Of a stretch of 64,000 bases of DNA, positions 16,467-25,593 are shown piece by piece (position 1 is the stretch's first letter; each line of letters opens with the position of its first letter). Location of the stretch: assembly GCA_039028635.1 (NCBI GenBank), contig JBCCHV010000024.1, forward strand, positions 1 through 64,000, given 5' to 3'. The notes below the pieces were generated by a model. That model had not been told where the DNA came from. It ran no database searches and saw nothing but the letters and a program-made list of their open reading frames with translations. The position numbers and the translations under genes are program-made. Source of the DNA: Acidobacteriota bacterium (GTDB lineage: Bacteria; Acidobacteriota; Thermoanaerobaculia; Multivoradales; JBCCEF01).

Positions 16467-16472
16467 ATTATG
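16467..16472 (-). promoter_or_regulatory. vapB: Candidate -10 box of vapBC
   Basis: On the minus strand, CATAAT (16472-16467) lies just ahead of the vapB ATG at 16460, with TTGCAT 17 bases upstream as a weak -35. Transcription from here would begin at or beside the ATG, implying a leaderless vapB message. Assignment rests on hexamer similarity only. Confidence 0.3.
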
Positions 16473-16739
16473 AGCTCTATGCTGGCAAAATGCAATCATT
16501 CCGTCTCCCTCAACGAATAGTGGTCTCGAGCTTCTGTTCTCGAGAACGCGAGATGTCCCTCCACATCGCTCGGGAAGGCGAAAATGCCGATCTTTGGGAT
16601 CGCCTCTCCGACTCTGCCGGGAGAAGCTCATCGGCCCGTTTCACGCGCATCGCCAGAATCCGCCGGCGGGGTCCGTCTTCTTCGATAGCAGTCAACGACG
16701 GAAGCCTCTCTTCCGCCGAGTTCTCATGGGAGGGGTCAG

Positions 16740-17813
16740 ATGAGTGTGACGGTCAAGCTTTGGATCGCTGGTCTTGCGGCTTTGGTCGAGCCGGGAGACG
16801 GTGAGCTCGTGGCAATGGTTCCGGAGACTTCTCAAGTGTCCGAGTTCAAAGTTCCCGAACACGAGGCCAGCCTGGTTTTCTTGCAGGAAGACCTCGTTCC
16901 GCAGGATGACGGAACAAGATCCTGCGAAGCGGTGGGCGCGACATCGGACGGCCCAGCGACGAGTGATTCTCGAGACGACAATGTCGTTTGCTCGATGCCG
17001 ATCGCGGGCTGGAAAGTCCGCTTGAGTGCTGCAGCCGTCAAGGACCCAGATCGCAACGGGATCCCATTCTTTGTGGATGGGGGCCATGAGATTTCTGCGG
17101 CCGCGCAAGCCGGTTTGTCACCGGCCGTCGATTCGATGCTGACTCTGAGCGGGTTCAGCTCGCTGAGCGCATGCGGGCCTTTGGGGGAGAGCAAAAGGTT
17201 CGGCAACAGCCTGGTGCAAGTTTGGGATCTGAAGAGCTTTGGCGATCAAACGGGCACGACGCCTGGGGTTCTGGCTGGTGTTGCCGAGGTGACCGCCGAA
17301 ACCACAGGAGATCCTGCGGTCACCTTCAAAGCTCTGAGAGGGGACGATTCCCGCGATCCCTTGATCTTTGAGCCGAAGGGGGAGCTCGAGCTGATGCTGT
17401 TGGCGGAGCCGAGTGACGATCACAAGGACCAGGGACCTCAGCTCTTGGACACCCATTTCTACGCCTTTCATGCTCTGTGGGAGAGTTCGGGCACGGACCC
17501 CCGGCAATTCTGGCCAATTCCTCACCACGTGCGATTCATTCCTCGAGACGAAAGCCCTCTGGAAGCCTGCGTTGGACCGTTCTTCTACGACTGCACCGCG
17601 ATCGTCGAGTCTTTCGAGGCTTCGGTCCGGAGAGGCTTTCTGAACCAGGGATGGACTGCCGCTGTTCTGAGGAGACTTCAGAACAGATTCTTGCGCCCGC
17701 AAAACGTTCGGGGGACCTGGAGCAGCAGGGCGAGCTCGGCAGCTCAGACCTGCCTAGCCGGTCCGCCGATCTGCCCCAAGAAGTTGTTCCAGGCAAGCAG
17801 AATGAGCGACTAG
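16740..17813 (+). CDS. Unrecognised protein, 357 residues
   Basis: The ATG is preceded by GGGAGGGG. I do not recognise a family. The protein begins MSVTVKLWIAGLAALVEPGD, has no signal peptide or transmembrane helix that I can see, and is acidic in its first half. Notable segments are EHEASLVFLQEDLVPQDDG, IAGWKVRLSAAAVKDPDRNG, SLVQVWDLKSFGDQTGT and HVRFIPRDESPLEACVGPFF. Cysteines are scattered. Codon use and GC are lower than in neighbouring housekeeping genes (33 of 60 G+C at 16861-16920, counted by hand), consistent with acquired DNA. It is convergent with thrC, the two stops overlapping in CTAG. The last ~60 residues are basic and less well-ordered, so the C-terminus might be secondarily extended. 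Confidence 0.55.
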   Translation: MSVTVKLWIAGLAALVEPGDGELVAMVPETSQVSEFKVPEHEASLVFLQEDLVPQDDGTRSCEAVGATSDGPATSDSRDDNVVCSMPIAGWKVRLSAAAVKDPDRNGIPFFVDGGHEISAAAQAGLSPAVDSMLTLSGFSSLSACGPLGESKRFGNSLVQVWDLKSFGDQTGTTPGVLAGVAEVTAETTGDPAVTFKALRGDDSRDPLIFEPKGELELMLLAEPSDDHKDQGPQLLDTHFYAFHALWESSGTDPRQFWPIPHHVRFIPRDESPLEACVGPFFYDCTAIVESFEASVRRGFLNQGWTAAVLRRLQNRFLRPQNVRGTWSSRASSAAQTCLAGPPICPKKLFQASRMSD

Positions 17814-19129
17814 TGCCGCAAGATCTCGATCAAGGGTGCTGCTTCGCCTTTGATGGGCCGTACCTTCCGCTCCCTTTCCAAGCACACCGCCAGCCGCCCC
17901 GGCAGCTCGATTTCTCTTCCGATGACCGCTTCGAGGCCGTCGCGGAATTTGGCTGGGTGGGCGGTGGCGAGGACGATGCCGCTGGCCGGGCTTTCGTCGG
18001 CTTCCGCGCGCCGCTCGAGCTCTTGTCGCAGGGCGAGGTAGCCGACGGCGGTGTGGGGGTCGAGGAGGTAGCCGGTGCGGCGGTCGACGTCGGCCACCGC
18101 CCGGCGGGTTTGGTCGTCGTCGAAGCGGGCGCCGCGGAGGTCGCGCCTTAGGGCGGCGAGGTCGCCGTCGTAGAGCGCCTGGATGCGATCGAAGTTGCTC
18201 GGGTTGCCGACGTCCATGGCGTTCGACAGGGTGCGAACCGAAGGTCGCGGGCTGAAGACGCCATTCTCGAGGTACTCGGGCACGACGTCGTTGCGGTTGG
18301 TGGCGGCGACGAAGCCGGCGGTCTCGAGGCCGAGGCGTTGCGCCACCAGGCCGGCGGTGAGGTTGCCGAAGTTGCCGCTCGGGACCGAGAACAGGGGCGG
18401 CGGAGCGTCTGCCGGCAGCTGGGATGCCGCCAGGAAGTAGTAGAAGGCTTGGGGCAGCAGACGCCCAAAGCTGATCGAGTTGGCGGAGGTCAGGAGGAGC
18501 TCCTGACGAAGCTCCTGATCGGCGAAGACTTCCTTGACCATTCGCTGGCAGTCGTCGAAGGTGCCGTCGACGGCGAGCGCCTCGATGTTATCGCCCAGGG
18601 TGGTGAACTGGCGCTCCTGCAGCGGGCTGACCTTGCCTTCCGGAAAAAGGATGACGACGCGCGTCCGGGGCACCCCCAGGAAGGCTTGCGCGACGGCGCT
18701 GCCGGTGTCGCCGGAGGTCGCGACCAGCACGGTCAGCGGTCTCTCTTCGTCGCGCAGCAGGTAGGCCAGAAGGCGGGCGAGGAAGCGGGCTCCGACGTCC
18801 TTGAAGGCGAGGGTCGGGCCGTGGAAAAGCTCGAGGACGGAGAGGGTCGAATCGCCCACCGTCTCGAGGCGGCGCAAAGGGATGGGGAAGTCGAGGGCGT
18901 CGGCGATCAACGATCGCCGGTCGGCGGCCGGCAGGTCGCTCAGAAAGGGCGCGGCGATCCGGTCGGCGATGCCGAGGGGAGACTGCTCGCGCAGAGAAGC
19001 GAGAAAGACGTTGTCATAGGTCGGCCAACTCTCCGGCAGGTAAAGGCCGCCGTCCGGCGCCAGTCCTTTGACCAGGACCTGGGCGAGTCCAGCCGGCGGT
19101 GCCTCTCCACGGGTGCTGACGAATCTCAC
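17810..19129 (-). CDS. thrC: Threonine synthase
   Basis: A 439-residue PLP enzyme converting O-phosphohomoserine to threonine. The N-terminal MRFVSTRGEAPPAGLAQVLV and GLAPDGGLYLPESW are family-typical, Lys110 in HGPTLAFKDVGARF is the PLP lysine, VATSGDTGSAVAQAF is the conserved catalytic loop and VPSGNFGNLTAG binds the PLP phosphate. Length agrees with the long (class I) bacterial form. Last gene of the leftward operon thrA-asd-thrB-thrC, 31 bases after thrB. The stop overlaps that of the convergent unknown gene. Confidence 0.95.
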   Translation of the reverse strand: MRFVSTRGEAPPAGLAQVLVKGLAPDGGLYLPESWPTYDNVFLASLREQSPLGIADRIAAPFLSDLPAADRRSLIADALDFPIPLRRLETVGDSTLSVLELFHGPTLAFKDVGARFLARLLAYLLRDEERPLTVLVATSGDTGSAVAQAFLGVPRTRVVILFPEGKVSPLQERQFTTLGDNIEALAVDGTFDDCQRMVKEVFADQELRQELLLTSANSISFGRLLPQAFYYFLAASQLPADAPPPLFSVPSGNFGNLTAGLVAQRLGLETAGFVAATNRNDVVPEYLENGVFSPRPSVRTLSNAMDVGNPSNFDRIQALYDGDLAALRRDLRGARFDDDQTRRAVADVDRRTGYLLDPHTAVGYLALRQELERRAEADESPASGIVLATAHPAKFRDGLEAVIGREIELPGRLAVCLERERKVRPIKGEAAPLIEILRH

Positions 19130-19160
19130 GGTCGCCCCCTCTCCTCGACCCGTGCTGGGC

Positions 19161-20087
19161 TCATCGGACGACGCGGGCGCCCGGCGCTTCGACCAGCGTC
19201 ACCCAGGTATCGGCCGAGAGACCGGCCGCCGATTGCAGGGCCTGGCTCATCGCCCGCGCTACCTCCTGGGCGCGCTCTGTGCTCTCGACGAGGGCGAAAA
19301 TCGAGGGTCCACTGCCGGAGAGGCCGGCGCCGAGGGCGCCGGCGGCGAGGGCTGCGTCTTTGGCCTGGTCGAAGCCCGGAACGGCGTCGGTGCGCAGCGG
19401 CTCGGCGACGACGTCCACCAGGGCGCTCGCCAGCAGTCGAAGATCGTTCTGGCACAGGCCGGCGACCAGAGCCGCGGTGTTGCCCCATTGCGTCACCGCC
19501 CGGGTCAGCGGCACGCTGTCGCCAATAGCCTGGCGAGCGGAGCGGGTTTCGACCTCGACATCTGGCCGAACCAAGGCGCAGGCGAGGCCCGGCGGTACCG
19601 GCAAGCGATCGACCCGCAGCCCGCGGACCATGACGAAGCCGCCGTAGAGGCTGGGGGCGGCATTGTCGGCATGGGCGGTGCCGCAGGCCATGCGCTCGCC
19701 TTCGACGGCGCAGGCGAGAAGAATCTCCCGCGCACTGCCGAGGTCGAGGAGTGCGTTGACGGCGACCACCGCCGCCACCGCCGAGGCGGCGCTCGATCCG
19801 AGACCGCTGGCCAGCGGCATCTGCTTGTGGATGGCGAGCTCGACGCCGACCGCTTCGGCACCGTGGCGGGCGAGCAGTCGAGCCGCGGCGACGCCGGCGG
19901 TGTTGCTCTCGGCCTGGCGCGGCAGGCGGTCATCATCGCCGGTGATTTCGCGAATCACGATCCCGGGCTGGTCGCTTCGCCGGGCTTCGACGAGGTCTCC
20001 CGGACCGCGGACGGCGAAGCCGAAGAGGTCGAAGCCGCAGCAGACGTTCGACACACTCGCCGGGGCGAAAGCCCGAACCGTTTTCAT
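19161..20087 (-). CDS. thrB: Homoserine kinase
   Basis: A 308-residue GHMP kinase that phosphorylates homoserine with ATP. Start ATG 20087 gives the normal N-terminus MKTVRAFAPASVSNVCCGFD; the ATP-binding motif PLASGLGSSAASAVAAV lies at ~91-107, CGTAHADNAAPSLYGGFVMV follows, and GALGAGLSGSGPSIFALVES is the C-terminal Gly-rich motif. It lies between asd (19 bases upstream) and thrC, completing the homoserine-to-threonine branch. Confidence 0.95.
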   Translation of the reverse strand: MKTVRAFAPASVSNVCCGFDLFGFAVRGPGDLVEARRSDQPGIVIREITGDDDRLPRQAESNTAGVAAARLLARHGAEAVGVELAIHKQMPLASGLGSSAASAVAAVVAVNALLDLGSAREILLACAVEGERMACGTAHADNAAPSLYGGFVMVRGLRVDRLPVPPGLACALVRPDVEVETRSARQAIGDSVPLTRAVTQWGNTAALVAGLCQNDLRLLASALVDVVAEPLRTDAVPGFDQAKDAALAAGALGAGLSGSGPSIFALVESTERAQEVARAMSQALQSAAGLSADTWVTLVEAPGARVVR

Positions 20088-20106
20088 GGCGTCGGTCCTC
20101 GGCGGG

Positions 20107-21180
20107 TCAGGCTCGTCGTGCCTCGGCGTGGAGCCCACGCTCGACCGCCAGCTCGGCGAGCAGGAGGGCGCCGCCGGCGGCACCGCGCAGGGTGTTGTGG
20201 GACAGGGTGACGAACTTGTAGTCGAGCAGTGGGCAGGGGCGCAGTCGCCCGACGCTGGCCGCCATGCCGCCATCGAGATCGCGGTGCAGGCGCGGCTGGG
20301 GAACGTCCAGGCCATCGAGCCAGTGCACCGGTCGCGCCGGTGCCGTCGGCAAGCTCAGCTCCTGCGGTGCCGCCCGGAAATCGCTCCAAGCTCGCCGCAG
20401 ATCGTCCTCCGAGGCCTGCCGCTCGAGAGCCACCGAGACGCAGGCGGTGTGTCCATCGATCACCGGCACGCGGTTGCAGTGGGCGCTGACCCGCACCTCG
20501 GCCGGAATGATGGCGCTGCCGTCGAGGCGGCCGAGGATCTTGCGCGTCTCGGCCTCGACCTTTTCCTCTTCGTTGGGAATGAAGGGGATGATGTTGTCGA
20601 GCGTTTGCACCCCCGGTACTCCGGGTAGGCCGGCGCCGGAGACCGCCTGCAAGGTGGTGACGTGCAGCCGGTCGATGCCGAAGGCGTCGGCCAACGGTTT
20701 GAGCGCCAGCACCAGGCCGATGGTGGAGCAGTTGGGGTTGGTCAGCAGGGCGCCGCCGCGGTTGCGGAAGGCGTCTTGGTGACGGGCGAGATCGATGTGG
20801 TCCGGGTTGACCTCGGGCACCACCAGCGGAACGTCAGGGTCCATGCGATGGGCGCCGGCGTTCGACACCACCAGGTGGCCGGCAGCGGCGAGGGCCGGTT
20901 CGAGGGGGCCGGCCACCGACGAGCCGAGGGCCGAGAAGACCAGCGGACAGCCGGCCACGGAGGCGGGTTCGGTGGGTTGCAGCACGAGCTCGCGATAGGC
21001 CTCCGGAAGGGCCGTCGTCTGCAGCCAGCGCACCGCTTCTGCATAGGGCTTGCCGCTCGAACGCTGTGAGGCGGTGAGGACTCGGACCTCGAACCAAGGA
21101 TGATCGGCGAGGAGGGCGAGGAAGCGTTGGCCGACGCTGCCGGTGGCTCCCAGCACGGCGACCGGGATCTTGGCGCTCAT
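20107..21180 (-). CDS. asd: Aspartate-semialdehyde dehydrogenase
   Basis: A 357-residue enzyme reducing aspartyl phosphate to aspartate semialdehyde with NADPH. The nucleotide-binding VAVLGATGSVGQRFLALL is at 7-24 and the catalytic Cys151 is in LLTNPNCSTIG; LQAVSGAGLPGVPGVQTLDN and the C-terminal DGMAAS-VGRLRPCPLL pattern fit the archaeal/yeast-type subfamily rather than the E. coli type. Its ATG overlaps the thrA stop (ATGA). Because thrA here is the kinase-dehydrogenase fusion, asd lies between its two reactions in the pathway. Confidence 0.93.
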   Translation of the reverse strand: MSAKIPVAVLGATGSVGQRFLALLADHPWFEVRVLTASQRSSGKPYAEAVRWLQTTALPEAYRELVLQPTEPASVAGCPLVFSALGSSVAGPLEPALAAAGHLVVSNAGAHRMDPDVPLVVPEVNPDHIDLARHQDAFRNRGGALLTNPNCSTIGLVLALKPLADAFGIDRLHVTTLQAVSGAGLPGVPGVQTLDNIIPFIPNEEEKVEAETRKILGRLDGSAIIPAEVRVSAHCNRVPVIDGHTACVSVALERQASEDDLRRAWSDFRAAPQELSLPTAPARPVHWLDGLDVPQPRLHRDLDGGMAASVGRLRPCPLLDYKFVTLSHNTLRGAAGGALLLAELAVERGLHAEARRA

Positions 21181-23648
21181 GAGGTCCCCGGGGGGCTTTC
21201 CGCCACCGCTCGCAGCACGTCGGCGAAGACGCCGGCGGCGGTCACCTCGGGTCCGGCGCCGGGGCCGCGGATGGTGAGCGGCGGACTCTGGTAGCGCTCG
21301 GTGGTCAGGACCACCAGATTCTCGGTGCTGCGAGCGCTGGCCAGCGGATGGTCGTTGGGCACCGGGTCGAGGGCGACGCGGGCGCGGCCCTCGACCAGGC
21401 TGGCGCGGTAGCGCAGCCGGAAGCCCTCGGTGTCGGCGTCGCGGCGTTGCGCTTCGAAGGCTTCATCAAGGCTCGGCAGGTGCTGCCAGAAATCCTCGAG
21501 ATCGAGGTCGGGTCGAGCATCCTCGGCGGTGATCAGAGGCTCGACCCGTACGTCCTCGGGCTCGAGCTCGAGGCCTGCGACCCGGGCCAGAATCAGCAGC
21601 TTGCGGGCGACGTCTTGACCGCCGAGGTCGTCCCGAGGGTCCGGCTCCGTGAGCCCGAGATCGTGGGCCGACCGCACCGCCTCGCTGAATGCCATGCCGC
21701 TCTCGAGACGATCGAGGAGGAAGCTCAGGGTTCCCGAGAACAGGCCCTCGACCGAAATCAGACGATCGCCGGTGGCGACGAGGTCGGCGAGGCTGCGCAC
21801 CACCGGTAGCCCGGCGCCGACGGTGGTCTCGAAGTAGAGGCGCCCCCCGGATCGCCCAGCGCCGAGGTTCGGAATCAGAGGGCGAAAGGTCGCGAGCGGT
21901 CCCGCCAGGCGTCGCTTGTTGGCGGTCACCACGGCGACATCTTCTTCGAGCAGGCGATCGTAGAAGCCGGCGACGTCGTCGCTGGCGGTGCAGTCGACGA
22001 AGATGCGCCGCGAGCGGGCGTCTCCGAGGGCGAAGTCCACCAGGCCGGCGACGCCGCAAGGCTCTCCGCCGGTGGCGAGTCGCTCGGCGGCATCCGCCGG
22101 ATCGAGTCCCTGCGGGCTGGCGACCATCGTCTGGCTGTTGGCGACGGCGGCGAGGCGCAGATCGAGGCCTGCGGCGGCCAGGCGCTCGCGCTCGCTGGCG
22201 AGCTGCTGGAGAAAGGCGGCGCCGACCCTTCCGGTGCCGGCGAGGAAGATCTCGACCGCCTGCCGGGGTCCGGCGAAGAAAGCTTCGTGAACAGTCTGGA
22301 CGGCGCGCTCTTCGTCCTCGCCGTCGACCACCAGCGAGATGTTGCGCTCCGACGAGCCCTGGGCGATGGCTCGTACGTTGATGCGGTGAGCGCCGAGGCT
22401 GGCGAAGAGCCGTCCGGCGATGCCGGTCTGCTCGCTCATGCCGGAACCGACGACGGCGACGATCGAGAGGTCTTCTTCGACCACCAGCTCCTCGATCAGG
22501 CCGGCCTCGCGCTCGAGACTGAACTCGTCGTCGATGGCGCGGCGGGCCGAGGCGACGGCGGCGGGCTCGACGGCGAAGCAGATCGAGTGCTCACTCGAGG
22601 CCTGGCTGATCAGGATGACGCTGATACCTTCCCGGGCGAGGGCTCCGAAGAGCCGCATGGCGATCCCCGGGACGCCGACCATGCCGTCGCCCTCGAGCCG
22701 CATCAAGGCCACTCGGTGGACCGATGAGACGCCGCGCACGGGCCCGCCCTCGGTGCCGGCACCGGCCTCGACCCGGGTGCCCGGGAAGGCGGGATTGAGA
22801 GTGTTCTTGATCCACAGCGGGACGCCGGCACTGCGCGCCGGGTGGACCGTCGGTGGGTAGACCACTTTGGCGCCGAAGTGAGACAGCTCCATGAGCTCTT
22901 CGTAGCCCATCTGAGAGATCGGCGAGGCGGCCTCGACCCAGCGTGGATCGGCGCTCAGGACGCCGTCGACGTCGGTCCACAGCTCCACGGCCTTGGCCTT
23001 CAGGGCGGCGCCGATGAGGGCCGCCGTGTAGTCGGAGCCACCGCGCCCGAGGGTGGTGGTTTCGCCCGCCGGCGTGGCGCCGAGAAAGCCGGTGACGACC
23101 TGCAGGGAGGTCGCTCCGGAGAAGAACTCGCGCAGTCGGTCGTAGGTGGCGTCGAGATCGACCCGGGCATTGCCGAAGCGGTCGTCGGTCACCACCAGGC
23201 GCCGTGCGTCGCAGCGCTCCGCCTCGATGCCAACCCGGCGCAGCGCCGCCGCGACGATCCCCGTCGACAAGCGTTCGCCGTAGCTCAAGATGCTGTCGCA
23301 GGTGCGCGGGCTCGCTTCTCGCACCAGCCAGACGCCGCGCAGCAGGTCGTCGAGATCCTCGAAGGCGCGGCCGATGGCGTCGCCGAGGGCGCTGCGCTCG
23401 TCCTCTCCGGCGAGGCTTTCCGCCGCCGCCCGATGACGCTCGGCGAGGCGCTCGACGATCTCGCGGTAGGACTCGTCGCGTTGTTCGGCGGCGCGAGCCG
23501 CCGCCGCCAAGTCGTCGGTGACGCCGCCGAAGGCGGAGAGCACGCAGGCCACGGGGCCGGACTCGAGGGCAGTGGCGAGAATGCCCGCGACGGTGACGAT
23601 ACGTTCCGGGGTGGCCAGCGACGAGCCACCGAACTTCAGGACTTTCAC
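21177..23648 (-). CDS. thrA: Bifunctional aspartate kinase / homoserine dehydrogenase
   Basis: GTG 23648 gives MKVLKFGGSSLATPERI, the exact aspartokinase start; the frame is open further upstream but without homology. The 823 residues match E. coli ThrA in length. Aspartokinase spans ~1-290 (TTTLGRGGSDYTAALIGAAL, ELWTDVDGVLSADPRW), two ACT regulatory segments ~310-460 (EGDGMVGVPGIAMRLFGALA, VGSGMSEQTGIAGRLFASLG) and homoserine dehydrogenase ~465-823 (IFLAGTGRVGAAFLQQL, GLFSGTLSFLLDRLESG, DPRDDLGGQDVARKLLILAR). First gene of the threonine operon; ACT domains imply threonine feedback inhibition. No convincing leader peptide or attenuator was found upstream. Confidence 0.95.
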   Translation of the reverse strand: MKVLKFGGSSLATPERIVTVAGILATALESGPVACVLSAFGGVTDDLAAAARAAEQRDESYREIVERLAERHRAAAESLAGEDERSALGDAIGRAFEDLDDLLRGVWLVREASPRTCDSILSYGERLSTGIVAAALRRVGIEAERCDARRLVVTDDRFGNARVDLDATYDRLREFFSGATSLQVVTGFLGATPAGETTTLGRGGSDYTAALIGAALKAKAVELWTDVDGVLSADPRWVEAASPISQMGYEELMELSHFGAKVVYPPTVHPARSAGVPLWIKNTLNPAFPGTRVEAGAGTEGGPVRGVSSVHRVALMRLEGDGMVGVPGIAMRLFGALAREGISVILISQASSEHSICFAVEPAAVASARRAIDDEFSLEREAGLIEELVVEEDLSIVAVVGSGMSEQTGIAGRLFASLGAHRINVRAIAQGSSERNISLVVDGEDEERAVQTVHEAFFAGPRQAVEIFLAGTGRVGAAFLQQLASERERLAAAGLDLRLAAVANSQTMVASPQGLDPADAAERLATGGEPCGVAGLVDFALGDARSRRIFVDCTASDDVAGFYDRLLEEDVAVVTANKRRLAGPLATFRPLIPNLGAGRSGGRLYFETTVGAGLPVVRSLADLVATGDRLISVEGLFSGTLSFLLDRLESGMAFSEAVRSAHDLGLTEPDPRDDLGGQDVARKLLILARVAGLELEPEDVRVEPLITAEDARPDLDLEDFWQHLPSLDEAFEAQRRDADTEGFRLRYRASLVEGRARVALDPVPNDHPLASARSTENLVVLTTERYQSPPLTIRGPGAGPEVTAAGVFADVLRAVAESPPGTS

Positions 23649-23820
23649 CTCGACCTCCGGTCCACCCGCATCGGCGGGAAGGAGTCGCGCCGGGACCCTT
23701 CCTCGGCGCCGTTGGGAAGGCGGGATCCTACTACAGGCGGGCGTTTTCGACCTTGGCGAGCGCCACGATGGTGGTGATCGAGACGTTGGCTCGATCACCC
23801 TTCCGGGCACATAATGAGCC

Positions 23821-24360
23821 ATGGCTCCGCTGCCTTTTCTCGGCGAGCCGGCGAGCCCCGTGGCGGCGACCCTCTTGGGTGGTCTCCTGCTGCTCGCCGG
23901 TCGCAAGGTTTTCTGGCTCGCCGTCGGCGTGACCGGCTTCGCCTTCGGCCTCGCCCTCGCCATCCAATACCTTCGCCTCGAGTCGTTCTGGCTGCACGTC
24001 ACCCTGGCCGTTCTCGCCGGTGTCTTGGGCGTCCTGCTGGCCTTCTTCGTGCAGCGGCTGGCGGTGGCCGTGGCCGGTTTTCTGCTTGGCGGTCAAGGCG
24101 GGCTGTTGCTCTGGCAGGCCCTCGAGGTGGCGCCCGATCTGGCCCCCTGGATGGTCTTCGTGGCCGCCGGATTGGTGGTGTCGATCCTCGCCGGAAGCCT
24201 GTTCGAGATGGCCCTCGTCCTGCTCTCGGCGGTGGTCGGTGCCAATCTGGTGGTCGACGCCTGGGGAGGGCAGCCCCCCTGGTCGCTGCTGATCATCGTT
24301 CTGCTGGCGCTCTTCGGAGCCTTCGTGCAGCTCACCTTCCTCGAGCGCGAGAAACGCTAG
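23821..24360 (+). CDS. DUF4203/TMEM198-like multispanning membrane protein
   Basis: A 179-residue protein with about seven hydrophobic helices: PVAATLLGGLLLLAGRKVFW, GVTGFAFGLALAIQYL, LHVTLAVLAGVLGVLLAFFV, RLAVAVAGFLLGGQGGLLLW, MVFVAAGLVVSILAGSLFEM, ALVLLSAVVGANLVVDAW and LLIIVLLALFGAFVQLTFLE. The Gly-rich helix packing resembles TMEM198/DUF4203 proteins, whose function is unknown. Divergent from thrA, convergent with gltA (5 bases between stops). No operon partner. Confidence 0.65.
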   Translation: MAPLPFLGEPASPVAATLLGGLLLLAGRKVFWLAVGVTGFAFGLALAIQYLRLESFWLHVTLAVLAGVLGVLLAFFVQRLAVAVAGFLLGGQGGLLLWQALEVAPDLAPWMVFVAAGLVVSILAGSLFEMALVLLSAVVGANLVVDAWGGQPPWSLLIIVLLALFGAFVQLTFLEREKR

Positions 24361-24365
24361 CCCGC

Positions 24366-25520
24366 CTACGACCCTGCGCCAACCGATTCGGCGAGAAGGT
24401 CGGGCTTCGCCCGAGCGGCGAGCGGCACCCATCGCCTGCCTTGCTCGCCGACGTACTCCGATCGCGGCCGGATCAGCCGGCCGCTCTCCTGCTGCTCGCG
24501 CACATGGGCCATCCAGCCGGCGATGCGACCGATGGCGAAGGTGGGGGTGAAGAGGTCCGTCGTCAGCCCGAGGCCATCGAGCAAGAGGGCGGTGTAGAAC
24601 TCGACGTTGGTGGCGATGCGGCGGTGCGGCTTGCGTTGCCGGAGCTGTTCGAGGGCGATCGCTTCGACGCCCCGGGCGAGCTCATAGAGCGCGCGATCTC
24701 CGTCGTCGGCGAAGAACTCCTCGGCGGCCTGAGCCAGCACCTCGGCCCGTGGGTCGCGGACCCGGTAGACCCGGTGGCCGAATCCCATCAGTCGTTCGCC
24801 GCGGTCCAGAGCGTCTTGGATCCAGGCTTCGGCACGGTCCACTCGGCCGATCGCCTTGACCATGTCGAGGGCCGGTCCAGGGGCACCGCCGTGGAGCGGA
24901 CCCTTGAGGGCGCCGAGGGCTCCGACGGCGGCATCGACGGGGTCGGAACCGGTGGAGACGATCACCCGGGCGGTGAAGGTGGAGGCGTTGAAGCCGTGGT
25001 CGCAAACCGTGTTGAGGTAGGTCTCGAGGCCGCGCACCCGGGCGGCCGAGGGCACCTCGCCGGTGAGCTGGTGCAGGTAGCTGGCGGCGTGCCCCAGGTC
25101 TTGGCGCGGCTCGACCGGAGGCCGATCGTGCAACAACCGGTGATAGGCGCCGACCAGCAGCGGCAGGGTGGCGATCAGCGTGCGAGCGTCGGCGGCTGCG
25201 GTGAGGGCGAGGCTGGCGGTGCCGACGGTGAGGGCATCCATCGGCGCGAGCCGGCGCTCGGCGGCGGCGCTCAGCAGCTCGAGGGTCGCCGGCTCGAGGT
25301 GGCGCCGGGAGGCGAGGTCGGCGCAGAAGGCTTCGAGCTCGTCCGGGGTTGGTAAGCGGTCGTTCCAGAGCAGGAAGATCGTTTCTTCGAAGCGGGCCCG
25401 CGGAGCCAGCTCTTCGACCGGGTAGCCGCTCAGGGTGAGCTGGCCGGCTTCGCCGTCGACGCGGCTGAGGGTGGTTTCGGCGGCGACGATGCCTTCGAGG
25501 CCGGGACTGTAAGAGCTCAT
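24366..25520 (-). CDS. gltA: Citrate synthase
   Basis: A 384-residue short-form citrate synthase: opens SSYSPGLEGIVAAETTLSRV, then LTLSGYPVEELA, with catalytic-region motifs NASTFTARVIVSTGSD, GALKGPLHGGAPGPALDM (His), LMGFGHRVYRVRDPRA (His) and NVEFYTALLLDGLGL (acidic residue at the usual Asp position is Glu, common in the citrate/2-methylcitrate group). It condenses oxaloacetate with acetyl-CoA; use of propionyl-CoA cannot be excluded. Malate dehydrogenase is also encoded in this window, at 52.7 kb. It is divergent from a citrate-synthase-like protein with a DNA-binding domain, and the intervening region holds inverted repeats. Confidence 0.9.
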   Translation of the reverse strand: MSSYSPGLEGIVAAETTLSRVDGEAGQLTLSGYPVEELAPRARFEETIFLLWNDRLPTPDELEAFCADLASRRHLEPATLELLSAAAERRLAPMDALTVGTASLALTAAADARTLIATLPLLVGAYHRLLHDRPPVEPRQDLGHAASYLHQLTGEVPSAARVRGLETYLNTVCDHGFNASTFTARVIVSTGSDPVDAAVGALGALKGPLHGGAPGPALDMVKAIGRVDRAEAWIQDALDRGERLMGFGHRVYRVRDPRAEVLAQAAEEFFADDGDRALYELARGVEAIALEQLRQRKPHRRIATNVEFYTALLLDGLGLTTDLFTPTFAIGRIAGWMAHVREQQESGRLIRPRSEYVGEQGRRWVPLAARAKPDLLAESVGAGS

Positions 25521-25593
25521 GTCACAACTCCTTTCGGGGAGCGCTCGGGCCGGGAATGACCGGGCCGAGCCGGTTCAATTTCCTTGAGATCGG

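Noticed and set aside
23649-23800. Peptide VSITTIVAL in the region ahead of thrA, reminiscent of a threonine/isoleucine leader.
   Set aside because: There is no start codon close by, only two Thr codons occur together, and no terminator-like hairpin with T-run lies before thrA.
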